Below are positions 63,230 through 64,000 of a DNA stretch of 64,000 nt, piece after piece. Source of the DNA: an uncultured Porphyromonadaceae bacterium (GTDB lineage: Bacteria; Bacteroidota; Bacteroidia; Bacteroidales; UBA11471). The position numbers and the translations under genes were made by a program. Below the pieces are notes generated by a model. That model was not told the origin of the DNA and did not search any database. It worked only from the letters and a program-made list of their open reading frames with translations. The stretch is from NCBI GenBank assembly GCA_900547555.1, contig URHG01000005.1:26204-90203 (forward strand). The letters are read 5' to 3'. Each line of letters opens with the position of its first letter. Position 1 is the stretch's first letter.

Positions 63230-63775
63230 ATGTACGGATCACATAACAGCCTGACGGGCTATAAACCGATAAAATGGTGGGGACGGCTATTACAACCTTT
63301 CGCCCGCTGCCAGCGGAAGGACGTTGAGAGGCAAATCGCCTGTGGCGCACGCGCATTCGACCTGCGTGTGCGTTTCGATGGCAAGGGCGGCCTTGTGGCT
63401 TGCCACGGATTGGTCGAGTACAAGGCCGATGTTCCGGCCGTTGTGGCAAGGCTCGAAGAGGTGGGCGGCTTTTACCGGGTGGTGCTCGAAAACGTCATGG
63501 GTGGACGGAAGACAGCTGCCGACGACCTCGACAGGCTCAAAGCCATGTTCATCGACGGGAAACACCCGCACTGTCTATACGTGAGCGACAAACGGTCGTG
63601 GAACACGACCCGCAACCCGCATTGCCCGATACGCCCGGGTGAGCAGAACCGGCACGGCGGCACGGGGTGTGTCATTCCCCGCCTGTGGGTTCGGAAGTAT
63701 GGACGCGACCGATACCGGCACTCGTTGAACCTGAAATGCGATGCCGATACCATTTATTGGTACGATTTCGTGTGA
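63230..63775 (+). CDS. PI-PLC-like phosphodiesterase
   Basis: 181 residues directly after the fibre genes (4-bp gap). The N-terminal YGSHNSLTGY (His5) and the ARAFDLRV...ACHGL pair (Asp44, Arg46, His59) match the two catalytic histidines and the Arg of PI-specific phospholipase C/PLC-like barrels. The protein is shorter than usual PI-PLCs (about 280-300), so it may be minimal or trimmed. No signal peptide. The role is open: a lysis or surface-acting enzyme are both possible. Confidence 0.65.
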   Translation: MYGSHNSLTGYKPIKWWGRLLQPFARCQRKDVERQIACGARAFDLRVRFDGKGGLVACHGLVEYKADVPAVVARLEEVGGFYRVVLENVMGGRKTAADDLDRLKAMFIDGKHPHCLYVSDKRSWNTTRNPHCPIRPGEQNRHGGTGCVIPRLWVRKYGRDRYRHSLNLKCDADTIYWYDFV

Positions 63776-64000
63776 AAGGGGGGGCAACTCTCTGTCATTC
63801 TGAACGCAGCATAAGCGGAGTGAAGAATCTCTTGCCAAATGTTGCAGCCCTTGTGATATGATGTCATTCCGAAAGGCTTTGCCTTGAAGAATCTCCGACC
63901 AAGTGGGCATTTTGCATGAGATTCCTCGTCGGCTTCGGGCCTCGCTCGGAATGACATACGCCTCGAAAAGACAGGAGGCCTCCACCCACCGAGGCACTCG
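63776..64000. repeat. Dispersed intergenic repeat elements
   Basis: Three related units of the type GTCATTC...GAAGAATCTC: direct at 63795-63832 and 63864-63895, and inverted at about 63917-63956 (GCATGAGATTCCTCGTCGGC, ending in GGAATGACAT). They resemble REP-like palindromic repeats known between Bacteroidetes genes. No gene is seen in these 225 bp. Confidence 0.6.

Larger units (their letters stand above)
34185..64000. mobile_element. Mu-like transposable prophage (left end and ~30 kb; right end outside window)
   Basis: Gene content is that of a transposable myophage: MuA-type DDE transposase and MuB-type ATPase, GemA- and DUF3164-like early genes, and gp27/28/29/F/G/36-type packaging and portal genes. 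Fused protease-scaffold, capsid, sheath, tube, tape measure, baseplate and fibre genes complete the set. The left boundary is placed at TGAAATGCAC because Mu-type ends begin with TG, the motif recurs at likely transposase sites, and it abuts a broken host gene. No serine/tyrosine integrase is seen. Lysis genes and the right end are not in view. Confidence 0.88.

Noticed and set aside
59318..63775. A diversity-generating retroelement (known in some transposable Bacteroides phages).
   Set aside because: No reverse transcriptase, template repeat or C-type-lectin-like variable repeat is seen in the fibre genes within the window; it could still lie beyond 64000.
63575..63997. A leftward 140-residue gene at the window end.
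   Set aside because: It is antisense to the PLC-like gene and consists of the dispersed repeats; no conserved features.
63776..64000. The right end of the prophage.
   Set aside because: No inverted copy of the left-end motif, no target duplication and no N-terminal half of the split host gene are seen here.

Overview
The window is chromosomal DNA of a Bacteroidales bacterium carrying the left ~30 kb of a transposable, Mu-like prophage. The host assignment rests on several points: the promoters have the Bacteroidetes form (TTTG, about 19-20 bp, TAnnTTTG), lipoproteins are common, and there are three type IX secretion/gliding-type genes (gldH, a T9SS plug-domain protein and a 2,472-residue sprA), plus a RicT/PSP1 protein, a bactofilin and a 6-bladed beta-propeller lipoprotein. 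T9SS genes argue against Bacteroides itself and fit a T9SS-positive Bacteroidales such as Barnesiella, Coprobacter or Odoribacter relatives; I cannot fix the genus.

Host part (1-34184). An ABC-2 export permease pair (the first cut by the window edge) ends at a strong terminator. A leftward cluster follows: beta-propeller lipoprotein, gldH overlapping a PSP1/RicT-like gene, rny (RNase Y), zapA and a coiled-coil partner. Next comes a rightward RND efflux operon (adaptor, AcrB-type pump, TolC-type channel) with an unusual LpxA-like acyltransferase behind it, then a Spy/CpxP-like periplasmic protein. After this lie a C-GCAxxG-C-C protein and ung (leftward), tRNA-Arg(CCG), the T9SS plug-domain gene and folB (leftward), and bactofilin, ruvA and sprA (rightward). 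The host part closes with a GlmU-like nucleotidyltransferase, an FHA protein, an aldo/keto reductase and a maltose-acetyltransferase-like enzyme (leftward), and a rightward HTH-cupin regulator, acyl-CoA synthetase and proB.

Prophage (34185 to beyond 64000). It is inserted in a gene whose Ala/Lys-rich C-terminal tail survives at 34102-34184. The left end carries three copies of an ATGAAATGYACA motif that look like transposase sites. A LexA/UmuD-type repressor faces an early operon: DNA-binding protein, MuA-type DDE transposase, MuB-type ATPase, a shortened ASCH protein, a RecA-like ATPase, a GemA-like protein, several small proteins and a DUF3164 protein. The packaging/portal block (gpG-like, gpF-like, portal, gp36-like, TerL, TerS-like) runs leftward, opposite to the rest. 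The protease/scaffold, capsid, sheath, tube, frameshifted chaperone, tape measure, baseplate, fibres and a PLC-like enzyme run rightward. Lysis genes and the right end are not in the window.

Most unusual content. (1) A near-canonical cloverleaf with initiator-like traits and an odd anticodon loop (48422-48496) sits where a divergent promoter would start the rightward late transcript. (2) Two tandem 100-bp units (43125-43320) each combine a promoter, a conserved 5' segment and a terminator, as expected for paired small RNAs. They lie tail-to-tail against the gpF-like gene. (3) That gpF-like head protein ends in what looks like a CdiA-C/BECR-type nuclease toxin domain. Whether these three work together is an inference, but their arrangement is testable.
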